Shown: positions 23,808 through 32,889 of the stretch, one piece after another | Layout of the letters: the number at the start of each line of letters is the position of its first letter | Numbering within the stretch: position 1 is the stretch's first letter | Source: Rhodospirillaceae bacterium | GTDB taxonomy: Bacteria; Pseudomonadota; Alphaproteobacteria; Reyranellales; Reyranellaceae | Direction of reading: 5' to 3' | DNA length: 64,000 nucleotides | Assembly: GCA_009772935.1 (NCBI GenBank) | Contig: WOUR01000002.1 | Location: 1-64,000, forward strand | Notes under the pieces: generated by a model | The model's database searches: none | What the model was told of the DNA's origin: nothing | The model's input: only the letters and a program-made list of their open reading frames with translations | Made by a program: the position numbers and the translations under genes

Positions 23808-25100
23808 TCAGTCGCGGAACGGATCGGTCATCAGGATCGTGTCCTCGCGCTGCGGGCTGGTGCTGAGCAGCGCCACGGGGCAGCCGACCAGTTCCTCGAC
23901 TCGCCGCACGTACTTGATGCAGGTCGCCGGCAGCTCGGCGAAGGAGCGCGCCCCGCGCGTGCTCTCGCTCCAGCCCTCGAACTCCTCCCAGATCGGCTTC
24001 AGCTTGGCCTGTGCACCCATGGTGAAGGGAAAGCGCTCGATGCGCTTGCCGTCGAGCTCGTAGCCGACGCAGACCTTGATGACCTTCTCGCCGTCGAGCA
24101 CGTCGAGCTTGGTGAGCGCGATGCCGTCGATGCCGTTCAGCTTGACTGCCTGCCGCACCATCACCGCGTCGAACCAGCCGCAGCGCCGGCGCCGGCCGGT
24201 GTTGGTGCCGAACTCCATGCCGCGATCGCCCAGTCCCTGGCCGACAGCGTCGGTCAGCTCGGTGGGGAAGGGGCCGTCGCCGACCCTCGTGGTGTAGGCC
24301 TTGGCAATGCCCAGCACGTAGCCGACCGAACCGTTGCCCATGCCGCTGCCGATCATGGCCTGCGCCGCCACCGTGTTGGACGAGGTGACATAGGGATAGG
24401 TGCCGTGATCGATGTCGAGCATGGTGGCCTGCGCGCCCTCGAACAGGATGCGCTTGCCGGCGGCGCGCAGCCCGTCGAGGCGTTCCCAGACATCTTCCGC
24501 GAAAGGCAGGAGCTTCGGCGCGAGTTCCAGCAACTCGGTCGTCAGCTGGACCGGATCGATGGTCGGCTGGCCGAGCCCTTTGCGCAGCGCATTGTGATGC
24601 GCCAGCAGCGTATTGACCTTGAGCGGTAGCATGTCCGGTTCGGCGAGATCGCCGACACGGATGGCGCGGCGCCCGACCTTGTCCTCGTAGGCCGGGCCGA
24701 TGCCGCGGCGCGTCGTGCCGACCCGGATCACGCCGGGCGCATCCTCGCGCCACCCATCGAGGTCGCGATGCAGGGGCAGGATCAGCACCGCATGGTTGGC
24801 GATCTTCAGGCTGGCCGGCGTCACCGACAGGCCCTGCGCGGTGACTTTCCGCACTTCCTCGAGGAAGTGCCAGGGGTCGATAACCACGCCGTTGCCGATG
24901 ATCGAAAGCTTGCCCGGGCGCACTACGCCGGACGGCAGCAGGGCCAGCTTGTACGTCTGGTTGCCGATGACCAGCGTATGGCCGGCATTGTGACCACCCT
25001 GGAAGCGCACCACGACCTCGGCGCGCTCGCTCAACCAGTCGACGATCTTGCCTTTGCCTTCGTCGCCCCACTGGGCGCCGATCACTGCCACATTGGCCAT
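23808..25100 (-). CDS. purA: adenylosuccinate synthetase
   Basis: This 430-residue enzyme converts IMP, aspartate and GTP to adenylosuccinate, the first committed step to AMP. The N-terminal P-loop-like motif is [11 protein letters not shown] (W11-D21), the IMP-binding segment is [14 protein letters not shown], and the C-terminal PurA motif is [19 protein letters not shown], then [26 protein letters not shown] 25100 follows AAGGAAAATGA. hisZ lies 117 bp upstream on the same strand, so histidine and purine biosynthesis genes are adjacent. Confidence 0.97.
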   Translation of the reverse strand: MANVAVIGAQWGDEGKGKIVDWLSERAEVVVRFQGGHNAGHTLVIGNQTYKLALLPSGVVRPGKLSIIGNGVVIDPWHFLEEVRKVTAQGLSVTPASLKIANHAVLILPLHRDLDGWREDAPGVIRVGTTRRGIGPAYEDKVGRRAIRVGDLAEPDMLPLKVNTLLAHHNALRKGLGQPTIDPVQLTTELLELAPKLLPFAEDVWERLDGLRAAGKRILFEGAQATMLDIDHGTYPYVTSSNTVAAQAMIGSGMGNGSVGYVLGIAKAYTTRVGDGPFPTELTDAVGQGLGDRGMEFGTNTGRRRRCGWFDAVMVRQAVKLNGIDGIALTKLDVLDGEKVIKVCVGYELDGKRIERFPFTMGAQAKLKPIWEEFEGWSESTRGARSFAELPATCIKYVRRVEELVGCPVALLSTSPQREDTILMTDPFRD

Positions 25101-25217
25101 TTCATTTTCCTTCGGCCGGTTCCCTTCAGACACGAAAACGCCTCCCCGGGGCCGGTTCCGGAGAGGCGTGATGTCGGATAGCACTTCCCCCCGCCCGGAG
25201 CGAGGCGAAATGCATCC

Positions 25218-26381
25218 TCAGAGAGGAACAGCCTGTCCGTCGATCAGGGCATGGCTGCAACGCAGCCGCTTCGCTTCGGCCCGCGGCTCGGTCACTGCGA
25301 CGACAGCGCGCACGACGGCATAGCCCTTCGCCTGCCAGTGCGTGGCATCAGCCCACCGCGTTCCCATCCCGACATAGAGCCGGGGCCGTTCCGGCGGCGG
25401 CTCGGAGGCGGCCAGCACTGCGTCCATGTAGACGGTGAAGCCGGTTGCCGGTTCGCTGACCCCGTCTTCGGGATAACCGGCGGAATAACGCCCGCCCCGT
25501 GCCAGCTCCTCACGGCCCTTGAGGGCGAACACAGAGAAGGAGACGCCCGTCTGGTACTCCAGGCCGCGATACTCCACCGGATCGATCGTCAGTGGCAGGT
25601 CGGGCTCCGCCGCGAGGACGAGCTTCACGACGTCGGCGAGGCGGGCTGCCTCAGCGGCGGCTGCCTCCGGCAGTTCCAGCCTCGCGAGCTGCTCGATGCC
25701 CTTGTCGGCAGGCCCGGCGGCGCGCAGGAGGCCGGCGAAGAGATCCGCCACCTTCCTGTCGTCGGTGGCCTTGGCGATGCCGCCCTCGTCCTTGCGATCG
25801 AGCGCCCGCCGCAGGCGGTTCAGCGCCTCGCCGGACTGCTTCAGGCCGTTTGCCACGGCGGCGACCAGAGTCGGCAGGTTGAGATCGACAGTCAGGTCGG
25901 AAACGCCGATGGCGCGCAGCGTATCGACCGCCAGCAGGACGGCTTCGGCATCCGCCTCCGCACTGTCGACGCCGATCAGCTCGGTGCCGACCTGGGCGAA
26001 CTGCCGCTCGGGCTTGAGCGCGCTGCCCCGGACGCGGATCACGTTGCCGCCGTAGGAAAGGCGCAGCGGCCGGGGTTCGTGCTTCAGGCGGGTCACGGCG
26101 ATGCGCGCGACCTGGACGGTCATGTCCGGCCGCACGCCCATCATGCGCTGCGAGACCGGGTCCATGAGGCGAAAGGTCTGCGAGGCGAGCGCGGCGCCCG
26201 GTCCGCCCAGCAGCGATTCCTCGAATTCGACCAGTGGCGGCTTCACCCGCTCGTAGCCGAACGCGGCGAAGCGCTCGATGGCGACGTCTATTGCGCGTGC
26301 TTCGCGCGCCGCGTCGGGAGGCAGGAGGTCGGCAAGTCCTGCCGGCAGAAGGCCGCGATGGTCGTTGTCATTGGACGTCAT
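25218..26381 (-). CDS. hisZ: ATP phosphoribosyltransferase regulatory subunit HisZ
   Basis: This 387-residue HisRS-like protein lacks the tRNA anticodon-binding domain, as HisZ proteins do. Class II motifs remain: LPPDAAREARAIDVAIERFAAFGYERVKPPLVEFEESL, then FRLMDPVSQRMMGVRPDMTVQVARIA and ERQFAQVGTELIG. The C-terminal GREELARGGRYSAGYPED replaces the catalytic region. HisZ partners the short HisG to allow histidine feedback inhibition. hisG is not visible here. It heads the leftward hisZ-purA-membrane gene operon. Confidence 0.93.
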   Translation of the reverse strand: MTSNDNDHRGLLPAGLADLLPPDAAREARAIDVAIERFAAFGYERVKPPLVEFEESLLGGPGAALASQTFRLMDPVSQRMMGVRPDMTVQVARIAVTRLKHEPRPLRLSYGGNVIRVRGSALKPERQFAQVGTELIGVDSAEADAEAVLLAVDTLRAIGVSDLTVDLNLPTLVAAVANGLKQSGEALNRLRRALDRKDEGGIAKATDDRKVADLFAGLLRAAGPADKGIEQLARLELPEAAAAEAARLADVVKLVLAAEPDLPLTIDPVEYRGLEYQTGVSFSVFALKGREELARGGRYSAGYPEDGVSEPATGFTVYMDAVLAASEPPPERPRLYVGMGTRWADATHWQAKGYAVVRAVVAVTEPRAEAKRLRCSHALIDGQAVPL

Positions 26382-26483
26382 GGTGCCGCTTGATAGCCGA
26401 TTGCGCCGTCCTTGGGGAGACGGATGGCAGGGGCGATAGGGCCGCTCGTTTTCCCGCCGCGCATGGGCTATTGCTCCCCGGCT

Positions 26484-27440
26484 ATGAGTTCCGCACCCCG
26501 TCCGGCCGTTTCCGTGGTCGCGCCCTGCTACAACGAGCAGGACGCGCTGCCTGAATTCCTGCGCCGGGTCGGCGCCGTCCTGGACGGCGTCGGCGGCACC
26601 AGCGAAATCGTGCTGGTCGACGACGGGTCTCGCGATCGCACGTGGGATGTCCTGGCGGATGCGGCAGGCCGCGATCCGCGCATCGTCGCGGTCCGCCTGA
26701 TGCGCAATCACGGCCATCAGCTGGCGCTCACCGCCGGTCTCTCGGTATGCCGAGGCGAACGCATCCTGATCATTGACGCCGATTTGCAGGATCCGCCCGA
26801 ACTGTTGCCCGACATGATGGCGCTGATAGATCAGGGGGCCGACGTGGTCTACGGCCAGCGGCGCCAGCGCGAGGGCGAGAGCCTGTTCAAGCGCGCCACC
26901 GCCGCCGCCTTCTATCGCCTGATCGCCCGCCTGACCGATGTGCAGATCCCGCCCGATGCCGGCGACTTCCGGCTTGTGACACGGCGGGTGCTCGACCTGC
27001 TGCTCGCCATGCCCGAGCGCCACCGCTTCATTCGCGGCATGGTGGCCTGGATCGGCGGACGGCAGGTGCCATTGGTCTATGATCGCCACGCGCGGGTGGC
27101 GGGCGAGAGCAAGTATCCCATCGCCAAGATGGTCCGCTTCGCCGCCGACGCGATCACCTCTTTCTCCGTCGTGCCGCTGATGGCCTCGATGACCATCGGC
27201 TGGATCATGGCGGCCCTGGGATTCGGCTTCTTCGTCTACTCGATCGTGGGCTGGTGGGGCGGTCACACGCTGCCGGGCTGGACCTCGCTGATGGCCGCGG
27301 TCGGCCTGCTGGGCGGCATGCAGTTCTTGATGCTGGGCATCATCGGTGCCTATCTCGGCCGCCTCTACGACCAGAGCAAGGGACGGCCCCTGTTCATGAT
27401 CCGTGACATCGTCGGTGGCCCGAAGGGGGAGCCGTCGTGA
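26484..27440 (+). CDS. family 2 glycosyltransferase with two C-terminal membrane helices
   Basis: This protein of about 318 residues resembles dolichyl/undecaprenyl-phosphate glycosyltransferases (GtrB/ArnC/DPMS type). GT-A motifs are SVVAPCYNEQDALPEFLRRV, VLVDDGSRDRTWDVL and LIIDADLQDPPELLPDM (the DxD equivalent). RLVTRRVLDLLLAMPERHRFIRGMVAW is characteristic of the polyprenyl-phosphate class. Two hydrophobic helices lie at about 230-300. It would charge undecaprenyl phosphate with a sugar at the inner membrane. The following genes start within 4 and 7 bases, so three genes form one unit. Confidence 0.88.
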   Translation: MSSAPRPAVSVVAPCYNEQDALPEFLRRVGAVLDGVGGTSEIVLVDDGSRDRTWDVLADAAGRDPRIVAVRLMRNHGHQLALTAGLSVCRGERILIIDADLQDPPELLPDMMALIDQGADVVYGQRRQREGESLFKRATAAAFYRLIARLTDVQIPPDAGDFRLVTRRVLDLLLAMPERHRFIRGMVAWIGGRQVPLVYDRHARVAGESKYPIAKMVRFAADAITSFSVVPLMASMTIGWIMAALGFGFFVYSIVGWWGGHTLPGWTSLMAAVGLLGGMQFLMLGIIGAYLGRLYDQSKGRPLFMIRDIVGGPKGEPS

Positions 27441-28180
27441 GCGCGTCGGATCCGCAATCCTGGTCGGGCGAGCCGGCGGAGTTCGACGACTACGCGGCCG
27501 AGTACGAGGGCGGCCTCGACAATCCCATCAAGCGCCTGTTGGGCAGCTCGCCTGACCAGTTCATTGCGGTGAAGGCGCGCTGGCTGCTGCGCCGGGAACC
27601 CGCACTGCGGACCGGCGGGCTTTCGGTGCTGGATTATGGCTGCGGCATCGGCAGCCTGATGCGCGTCCTGATCGGGCTCGGCGCCAAGGCGGCCTTCACC
27701 GGTTGTGACATCTCGACCGGCATGCTGCGCCAGGTCGAACGGCGCTGGCCGCGCGACCTGGGCGCGCCGCCGAAACTGGCGCCGCAGCAGGGCGCCCGCA
27801 CGCCCTTCGCCGACGCATGCTTCGACATCGTCATGATCAGCGCCGTGCTGCACCATGTTCCGGTCGAGGATCGGCCGGCGGTCTATGCCGAACTCGGCCG
27901 CGTGCTCAAGCCGGGCGGTCGCATCTACGTCTTCGAGCACAATCCCCGAAATCCGCTGGTGCGGTACGTCACGGCCCGCACGCCGATCGACCAGAACGCC
28001 ATTCTGCTCGACGCGAGCGAAGTGCGGCACGGCCTGCTCGACGTGGCGCGCTACACGCTCGATACCGACTACCTGATGTTCATGCCGCCCGGCCTGGCTT
28101 TCCTGCGCGGCATCGATCCCCTGCTGGCTTGGCTGCCGATGGGAGGGCAGTATGCCATCAGGGCCCGAAAGGCCGCCTGA
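27437..28180 (+). CDS. class I SAM-dependent methyltransferase
   Basis: This 247-residue protein has SAM motif I SVLDYGCGIGSLMRVLIGLG, an acidic post-I residue in FTGCDISTGML, and the motif II/III region FDIVMISAVLHHVPVEDRPAVYAELGRVLKPGGRIYVFEHNP. The start GTG overlaps the glycosyltransferase stop (GTGA), so the two are coupled. The context suggests methylation of a glycan or lipid intermediate, which is inference. Confidence 0.88.
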   Translation: MSASDPQSWSGEPAEFDDYAAEYEGGLDNPIKRLLGSSPDQFIAVKARWLLRREPALRTGGLSVLDYGCGIGSLMRVLIGLGAKAAFTGCDISTGMLRQVERRWPRDLGAPPKLAPQQGARTPFADACFDIVMISAVLHHVPVEDRPAVYAELGRVLKPGGRIYVFEHNPRNPLVRYVTARTPIDQNAILLDASEVRHGLLDVARYTLDTDYLMFMPPGLAFLRGIDPLLAWLPMGGQYAIRARKAA

Positions 28181-28186
28181 GGAGGG

Positions 28187-29872
28187 ATGCGCCGTGACCC
28201 TGGTCGGCCACAAGCACTGGTGACGAGGACAGCGCCAGCCTGGCAGCTCCTGCTGGTGTTCGCATTGTCCCTAATGGTGCTCTGCGGCCTGATCGGCTCG
28301 CTTCAGAACGTCCACATCATCAGTTCCAACGGGATGTACAAGAGCATCCAGGCCGAGCCCTGGATCGCGAGCCCGTCGACCGCGCGGCTCGACCCATCGA
28401 ACTACCTGTTCTTTCCCTTCTATGGCGTCAGCGCTCGATTGCTCGACATGCTGGGTATCCTGCGCGGCGTGCCGTGGAAGCAGTTCGCCTATCTCAATGC
28501 CTTTTGGGCGAGCCTCGGCACGGTCGTCGTCTACGCCTTTGTCCATCGTCTCACGGACAGGGTAGGCGTTGCCGCATTGTCGTCGGTGTTCCATCTGGGC
28601 TGCGGCTTCGTTCTGCTGCTCTCGGTCATCAGCGAAGACATCATGCCGGGCTACGTCTTCGTGCTGACCTCGATGGCGCTGGCCGGACTCTGGTTTGACC
28701 GGCCGACATGGAAGCGGATTGCGATCGTCGGGGTGCTGTTCACCCTGGGCTGGCTGATCGAATGGCGGCTGATGTTCCCGACCCTGCCGGCGCTCGTGCT
28801 GGCTCTGCTGGTGGCGCCCGAGCCGATGCGGCGACGCCTCGGCCATGTGCTCGTGCTGGCGGCCTCGATCCTCGCGACATCGGGCATAGTCCAGCTCTCC
28901 TGGGAAGGACACAACGGCGCCATCGGCCTGCACGATATCCTGTGGACCGGGAAGGGCGTGGCCACAGGCTGGGCGGGCCTGAGCTGGGACAAGGCCTGGA
29001 TGATGCTGTCCGGCGTCGGGAACTACCTGCTGCTGGTCGGCGGTTTCGTCGATCCTCGGTCGGCGAGGGAAGCCTTGCTCCCGCTGTCGCTCTCGGTGGT
29101 CGTGCAGGCCGCGATCTTCATCGCGAGCGTGATCCTCCTATGGCCGCGCCGGCGCGAGCCGCGGCTGCGCGCGGTCGCCATTGTCTTCCTCGGCACGTTG
29201 GGGGCGGGGCAAGTCTTGAACTTCTACTCGCAGCCGCAGGACCCGCAGATGCAGCTCAACGTTATGCCGTGGCTCACCGTGGCCTGGGCGCTGCTGCTCG
29301 CGGCGCTGCTGCCGTCGCGGCGCGGCATTGCCGTCATGCTTGCGGTCCTGTCGTTAGCGCCGCTCGCCTGGAACGTGTCGGCGCTGGCCAAATGGCGAGG
29401 CGACGACCCGCGCTGGGTGGCGGCGACGGCGGCGCTGGAGAAGCGCTTTCCGCCGGACTCGAGCGTCTTCCTCTATTTCGGCTACGAGCCGATCACGACG
29501 TGGAAGTACGCGCTGTGGAGCCGCACCTGGGATTGGGACAACAAGGCCGCGGTCCCGCCGGCACCGTCCGCCGATCCGAAGTTCAAGTGGATCGCCGTCA
29601 ATGCCGGTGCGATTCGCCACCCCGGCTGGACGGGGCCCGAGCACGCGGCGGCGCTGAAGCGGGACATCGATCTGGCACTGGACCGCGGCTACCGCGTCAT
29701 CGTCTCCGACATGTGGGCGTGGTCCCAAGATGTGCTGGCGGCCTATCTCGGCACCGTCGCCGCCGCCGGTCGCAGCGCTGCGATCTACCGCATGCTGCAC
29801 GACGACTTCCGCGCGACCGAGGTGTTCAGGGATCCGGTCGCCGGCGCCTATTACGAATTGCAGCGCCGCTGA
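28187..29872 (+). CDS. polytopic membrane protein, possible GT-C-type glycosyltransferase
   Basis: This 561-residue protein has about ten hydrophobic segments between residues 17 and 410 and a soluble C-terminal domain (about 420-560). The layout resembles GT-C glycosyltransferases that use polyprenyl-phosphate sugars, and the adjacent GtrB-like gene would supply such a donor. A DPS segment at SPSTARLDPSNYLFFPFYG follows the first helix, where GT-C enzymes keep an acidic catalytic residue. Family membership is not proven. GGAGG is only one base from ATG 28187, so a start slightly downstream is possible. Confidence 0.6.
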   Translation: MRRDPGRPQALVTRTAPAWQLLLVFALSLMVLCGLIGSLQNVHIISSNGMYKSIQAEPWIASPSTARLDPSNYLFFPFYGVSARLLDMLGILRGVPWKQFAYLNAFWASLGTVVVYAFVHRLTDRVGVAALSSVFHLGCGFVLLLSVISEDIMPGYVFVLTSMALAGLWFDRPTWKRIAIVGVLFTLGWLIEWRLMFPTLPALVLALLVAPEPMRRRLGHVLVLAASILATSGIVQLSWEGHNGAIGLHDILWTGKGVATGWAGLSWDKAWMMLSGVGNYLLLVGGFVDPRSAREALLPLSLSVVVQAAIFIASVILLWPRRREPRLRAVAIVFLGTLGAGQVLNFYSQPQDPQMQLNVMPWLTVAWALLLAALLPSRRGIAVMLAVLSLAPLAWNVSALAKWRGDDPRWVAATAALEKRFPPDSSVFLYFGYEPITTWKYALWSRTWDWDNKAAVPPAPSADPKFKWIAVNAGAIRHPGWTGPEHAAALKRDIDLALDRGYRVIVSDMWAWSQDVLAAYLGTVAAAGRSAAIYRMLHDDFRATEVFRDPVAGAYYELQRR

Positions 29873-29879
29873 CTCGACG

Positions 29880-29976
29880 CGCGACAATCTCTCCACATTG
29901 ACGGCACATCTGCGGGCTCGTATACGGGCCGCGGGCCACGCTCCCCCACCGGAGTGCATTTCTTCTGTAAGGGAGA
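29880..29976 (+). promoter_or_regulatory. candidate serC leader RNA with Shine-Dalgarno-sequestering stem
   Basis: The 110-bp leader contains a hairpin GGCTCG-TATA-CGGGCC (with one G-T pair). CTCCC at 29941-29945 can pair either with the nearby GGAG (29951-29954) or with GGGAG (29971-29975), the serC ribosome-binding site. A conserved serC leader motif is described upstream of alphaproteobacterial serC-serA operons, its last stem covering the ribosome-binding site. The context fits, but I have not matched the consensus. Confidence 0.45.
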
Positions 29977-29982
29977 ATGACA

Positions 29983-31152
29983 ATGACGAAGCCGTCTCTG
30001 CGTCCCGCGCGTCCCGATTTTTCTTCGGGCCCCTGCGCCAAGCGTCCGGGTTGGACACCGGAAGTTCTCAAAGATGCCGCCGTCGGGCGGTCCCATCGTT
30101 CGAAGCTCGGCAAGAAGAAGATTGTCGAAGCCGTCGATCGTACGCGCGCGATCCTCGGCATCCCGGCCGACCATCGCATCGCCATCGTTCCCGCGTCCGA
30201 CACCGGCGCGGTCGAAATGGCGCTGTGGTCGCTGCTCGGCGCCCGCCCGGTCGACATGCTGACCTGGGAAAGCTTCGGCGAGGGCTGGGTCACCGACGTG
30301 GTGAAGCAGCTCAAGCTCAAGGACGTGCGCACGCTCAAGGCGCCCTACGGGCAGATCGCCGATCTGAAGGCCGTCGATTGGACGCACGATGTCGTCTTCA
30401 CCTGGAACGGTACGACCTCCGGCGTGAAAGTCCCCAACGGCGACTGGATCGCCGACGATCGCCAGGGCCTGGCGATCTGCGACGCGACATCGGCCGTCTT
30501 CGCGATGGATCTGCCGTGGGCCAAGCTCGATGTCGTGACCTGGTCCTGGCAGAAGGTGATGGGCGGCGAGGGCGCGCACGGCATGCTCGTCCTGTCGCCG
30601 CGCGCCATCCAGCGGCTGGAAAGCTACACGCCGGCTTGGCCGATGCCAAAGATCTTTCGCCTCACCTCGGGTGGCAAGTTCTCGGAGGCCATCTTCAAGG
30701 GCGACACGATCAACACGCCGTCGCTGCTCTGTATCGAGGACGCGATCGACGGCCTGAAGTGGGGCGAGAGTGTCGGCGGGCTCAAGGGCCTGATGGCGCG
30801 TTCCGAGGGCAATCTCGGCGTGCTCGAGACGTTCGTCGAGACCCGCCCGTGGGTGGCCTTCCTCGCGGCCGACAAGGCGATCCGCTCCAACACCTCGGTC
30901 TGTCTCGTGATAAAGGCGCCGTGGTTCACCGCGCTGCCGCCCGACAAGCAGGCTGCCGCAGCCAAGAAGATGGGCGACCTGCTCGAGACCGAGAAGGCGG
31001 GCTACGACGTCGGGTCCTATCGCGACGCCCCGCCGGGCCTGCGCATCTGGTGCGGAGCCACGGTTGAGCAGGCCGACCTCGAAGCGCTGCTGCCGTGGCT
31101 CGACTGGGCCTACGGCGAGATCGAGCGCGAGTTCGGCGCGAAAGCCGCCTGA
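29983..31152 (+). CDS. serC: phosphoserine aminotransferase
   Basis: This 389-residue class V aminotransferase belongs to the alphaproteobacterial SerC branch. It starts with [20 protein letters not shown], has the substrate-binding [12 protein letters not shown], and the Schiff-base lysine lies in [19 protein letters not shown]. It makes 3-phosphoserine from 3-phosphohydroxypyruvate and glutamate. ATG 29983 has better spacing to GGGAG than the in-frame ATG at 29977. serA follows after a 93-bp palindromic spacer, giving the two consecutive steps of serine synthesis in one operon, in reverse order of the pathway. Confidence 0.95.
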   Translation: MTKPSLRPARPDFSSGPCAKRPGWTPEVLKDAAVGRSHRSKLGKKKIVEAVDRTRAILGIPADHRIAIVPASDTGAVEMALWSLLGARPVDMLTWESFGEGWVTDVVKQLKLKDVRTLKAPYGQIADLKAVDWTHDVVFTWNGTTSGVKVPNGDWIADDRQGLAICDATSAVFAMDLPWAKLDVVTWSWQKVMGGEGAHGMLVLSPRAIQRLESYTPAWPMPKIFRLTSGGKFSEAIFKGDTINTPSLLCIEDAIDGLKWGESVGGLKGLMARSEGNLGVLETFVETRPWVAFLAADKAIRSNTSVCLVIKAPWFTALPPDKQAAAAKKMGDLLETEKAGYDVGSYRDAPPGLRIWCGATVEQADLEALLPWLDWAYGEIEREFGAKAA

Positions 31153-31166
31153 TACTTCATCGGACC

Positions 31167-31217
31167 GCGCCACTCCAGTGGCGGTCTTGAATCATGATTG
31201 CGCCACTGGAGTGGCGC
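31167..31217. repeat. nested palindromes between serC and serA
   Basis: Two 17-bp arms (31167-31183 and 31201-31217) are exact reverse complements separated by 17 bp. Each arm is itself a hairpin (CGCCAC-TCCA-GTGGCG and CGCCAC-TGGA-GTGGCG) whose loops are mutually complementary. The spacer contains the perfect palindrome AATCATGATT. The region can fold as two short hairpins with kissing loops or one long stem, 14 bp before the serA ribosome-binding site. Confidence 0.8.
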
Positions 31218-31245
31218 GCTCCCCCGACTTGAGGAGTGTTTAGCA

Positions 31246-32829
31246 ATGGCAAAGCCCAAGGTTCTCATTTCCGATGAGCTGTCCCCCCGCGCCGTCGAGA
31301 TCTTCTCGGAACGCGGTTGCGACGTCGATTTCAAGCCGGGCCTGAAGCCGGCCGAGCTGCGCGAGATCATCGGCAACTACGAGGGCCTGGCGATCCGCTC
31401 GGCCACCAAGGTGACGGCCGAGGTTCTGGCCGTGGCCAAGAAGCTCAAGGTCGTCGGCCGCGCCGGCATCGGCGTCGACAATGTCGACATCAAGGCCGCG
31501 ACCTCGCACGGCGTCGTCGTGATGAACACGCCGTTCGGCAATGCGATCACCACCGCCGAGCACGCCATCGCCCTGATGTTCGCCGTCGCCCGCCAGGTGC
31601 CGGAGGCCAATGCCAGCACCCAGGCCGGCAAGTGGGAAAAGAACAAGTTCATGGGCACCGAGCTCAGCTTCAAGACGCTGGGCCTGATCGGCTGCGGCAA
31701 CATCGGTTCGATCGTCGCCGAGCGCGCCATCGGCCTCAAGATGCGCGTCGTGGCCTACGACCCGTTCCTGAGCGACCAGCGCGCCACCGAGCTCGGTGTC
31801 GAGAAGGCGACTCTGGAGCAGGTGCTGGCCCGCGCCGACTTCATCACGGTGCACACGCCGCTCACCGAGCAGACGAAGAACATCCTTTCCCGCGCCAACC
31901 TGATGAAGACGAAGAAGGGCGTGCGCATCGTGAACTGCGCGCGCGGCGGCCTGGTCGACGAGTTGGCGGTGCGCGACCTGCTGGTCTCGGGCCACATCGC
32001 AGGTGCGGGCTTCGACGTGTTTGTCGAGGAGCCGGCCAAGTCGAACGTCCTGTTCGGCGCGCCCAACCTCGTCTGCACGCCGCACCTTGGCGCCTCGACG
32101 GTTGAGGCCCAGGAGAACGTCGCCCTGCAGGTCGCCGAGCAGATGGCCGACTACCTGTTGACAGGCGCGGTCACCAACTCACTCAACATGCCGAACGTTT
32201 CGGCCGAGGATGCTCCGAAGCTGGCGCCGTTTCTCGACCTTGCCGAGAAGCTCGGCGCGTTCGCCGGTCAGCTCACGGACACCGACATCAAGGCCGTCTC
32301 GATCGAGTACGAGGGGCAGGTGGCGAAGCTCAACGTCAAGCCGCTGACCCAGGTCGCGCTGATGGGCGTGCTGCGCCCGCAGCTCACGTCGGTCAACATG
32401 GTCAATGCGCCGGTGATCGCCCGCGAGCGCGGCATCGAGGTGGCCGAGGTCAAGCACGAGCGCGAGACCGACTACAATTCGATGATCCGCCTCTCGGTCA
32501 CGACCGAGAAGTACACGCGCTCGGTCACGGGCACGCTGTTCGGCGGCAAGCATCCGCGCATCGTCGAGATCAAGGGCATCGAGATCGACGCCGAGTTCGC
32601 GCCGCACATGCTCTACATCACCAACGACGACAAGCCGGGCTTCATCGGCCGCCTCGGCACGCTGCTGGGCGAGGGCAAGGTCAACATTGCCACCTTCCAC
32701 CTCGGCCGCGACAAGCCGGGCGGATCGGCCATCGCACTGGTTCAGGTCGACCAGCCGATCTCGCCCGCGCTGATGGGCAAGATCGTCGGCATCGAAGGCG
32801 TGGTGCAGGCCAAGGCACTGGGCTTCTAG
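31246..32829 (+). CDS. serA: D-3-phosphoglycerate dehydrogenase
   Basis: This 527-residue long-form SerA starts at ATG 31246 behind GAGGAG. The order is: substrate domain; NAD-binding Rossmann domain with GLIGCGNIGSIVAERAIGLKM; catalytic region with VNCARGGLVDE and the histidine in CTPHLGAST; an intervening ASB domain (about 320-450); and a C-terminal ACT domain (MLYITNDDKPGFIGRLGTLLGEGKVNIATFHLGR), the usual site of serine feedback. It oxidises 3-phosphoglycerate to 3-phosphohydroxypyruvate, the substrate of the SerC encoded just upstream. Confidence 0.97.
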   Translation: MAKPKVLISDELSPRAVEIFSERGCDVDFKPGLKPAELREIIGNYEGLAIRSATKVTAEVLAVAKKLKVVGRAGIGVDNVDIKAATSHGVVVMNTPFGNAITTAEHAIALMFAVARQVPEANASTQAGKWEKNKFMGTELSFKTLGLIGCGNIGSIVAERAIGLKMRVVAYDPFLSDQRATELGVEKATLEQVLARADFITVHTPLTEQTKNILSRANLMKTKKGVRIVNCARGGLVDELAVRDLLVSGHIAGAGFDVFVEEPAKSNVLFGAPNLVCTPHLGASTVEAQENVALQVAEQMADYLLTGAVTNSLNMPNVSAEDAPKLAPFLDLAEKLGAFAGQLTDTDIKAVSIEYEGQVAKLNVKPLTQVALMGVLRPQLTSVNMVNAPVIARERGIEVAEVKHERETDYNSMIRLSVTTEKYTRSVTGTLFGGKHPRIVEIKGIEIDAEFAPHMLYITNDDKPGFIGRLGTLLGEGKVNIATFHLGRDKPGGSAIALVQVDQPISPALMGKIVGIEGVVQAKALGF

Positions 32830-32842
32830 GCCCACCAGCGGC

Positions 32843-32884
32843 GGGCGCGCGACTGGGTCGCGCCCACCGGGACGATCGTCCCGG
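32843..32884. terminator. tandem hairpins between convergent serA and sulfatase genes
   Basis: GGGCGCG (32843-32849) pairs with CGCGCCC (32859-32865). It is followed by the perfect 18-bp palindrome CCGGGACGATCGTCCCGG (32867-32884). The pair fills the 60-bp gap between two convergent genes, as expected for a bidirectional terminator, although neither side has a T-run. Confidence 0.5.
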
Positions 32885-32889
32885 CGGCT

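Noticed and set aside
31198-31245. N-terminal extension of SerA into the palindromic spacer
   Set aside because: The MAKPKVLISD start has GAGGAG at the right distance. The extension is unlike SerA and lies inside the inverted repeat.
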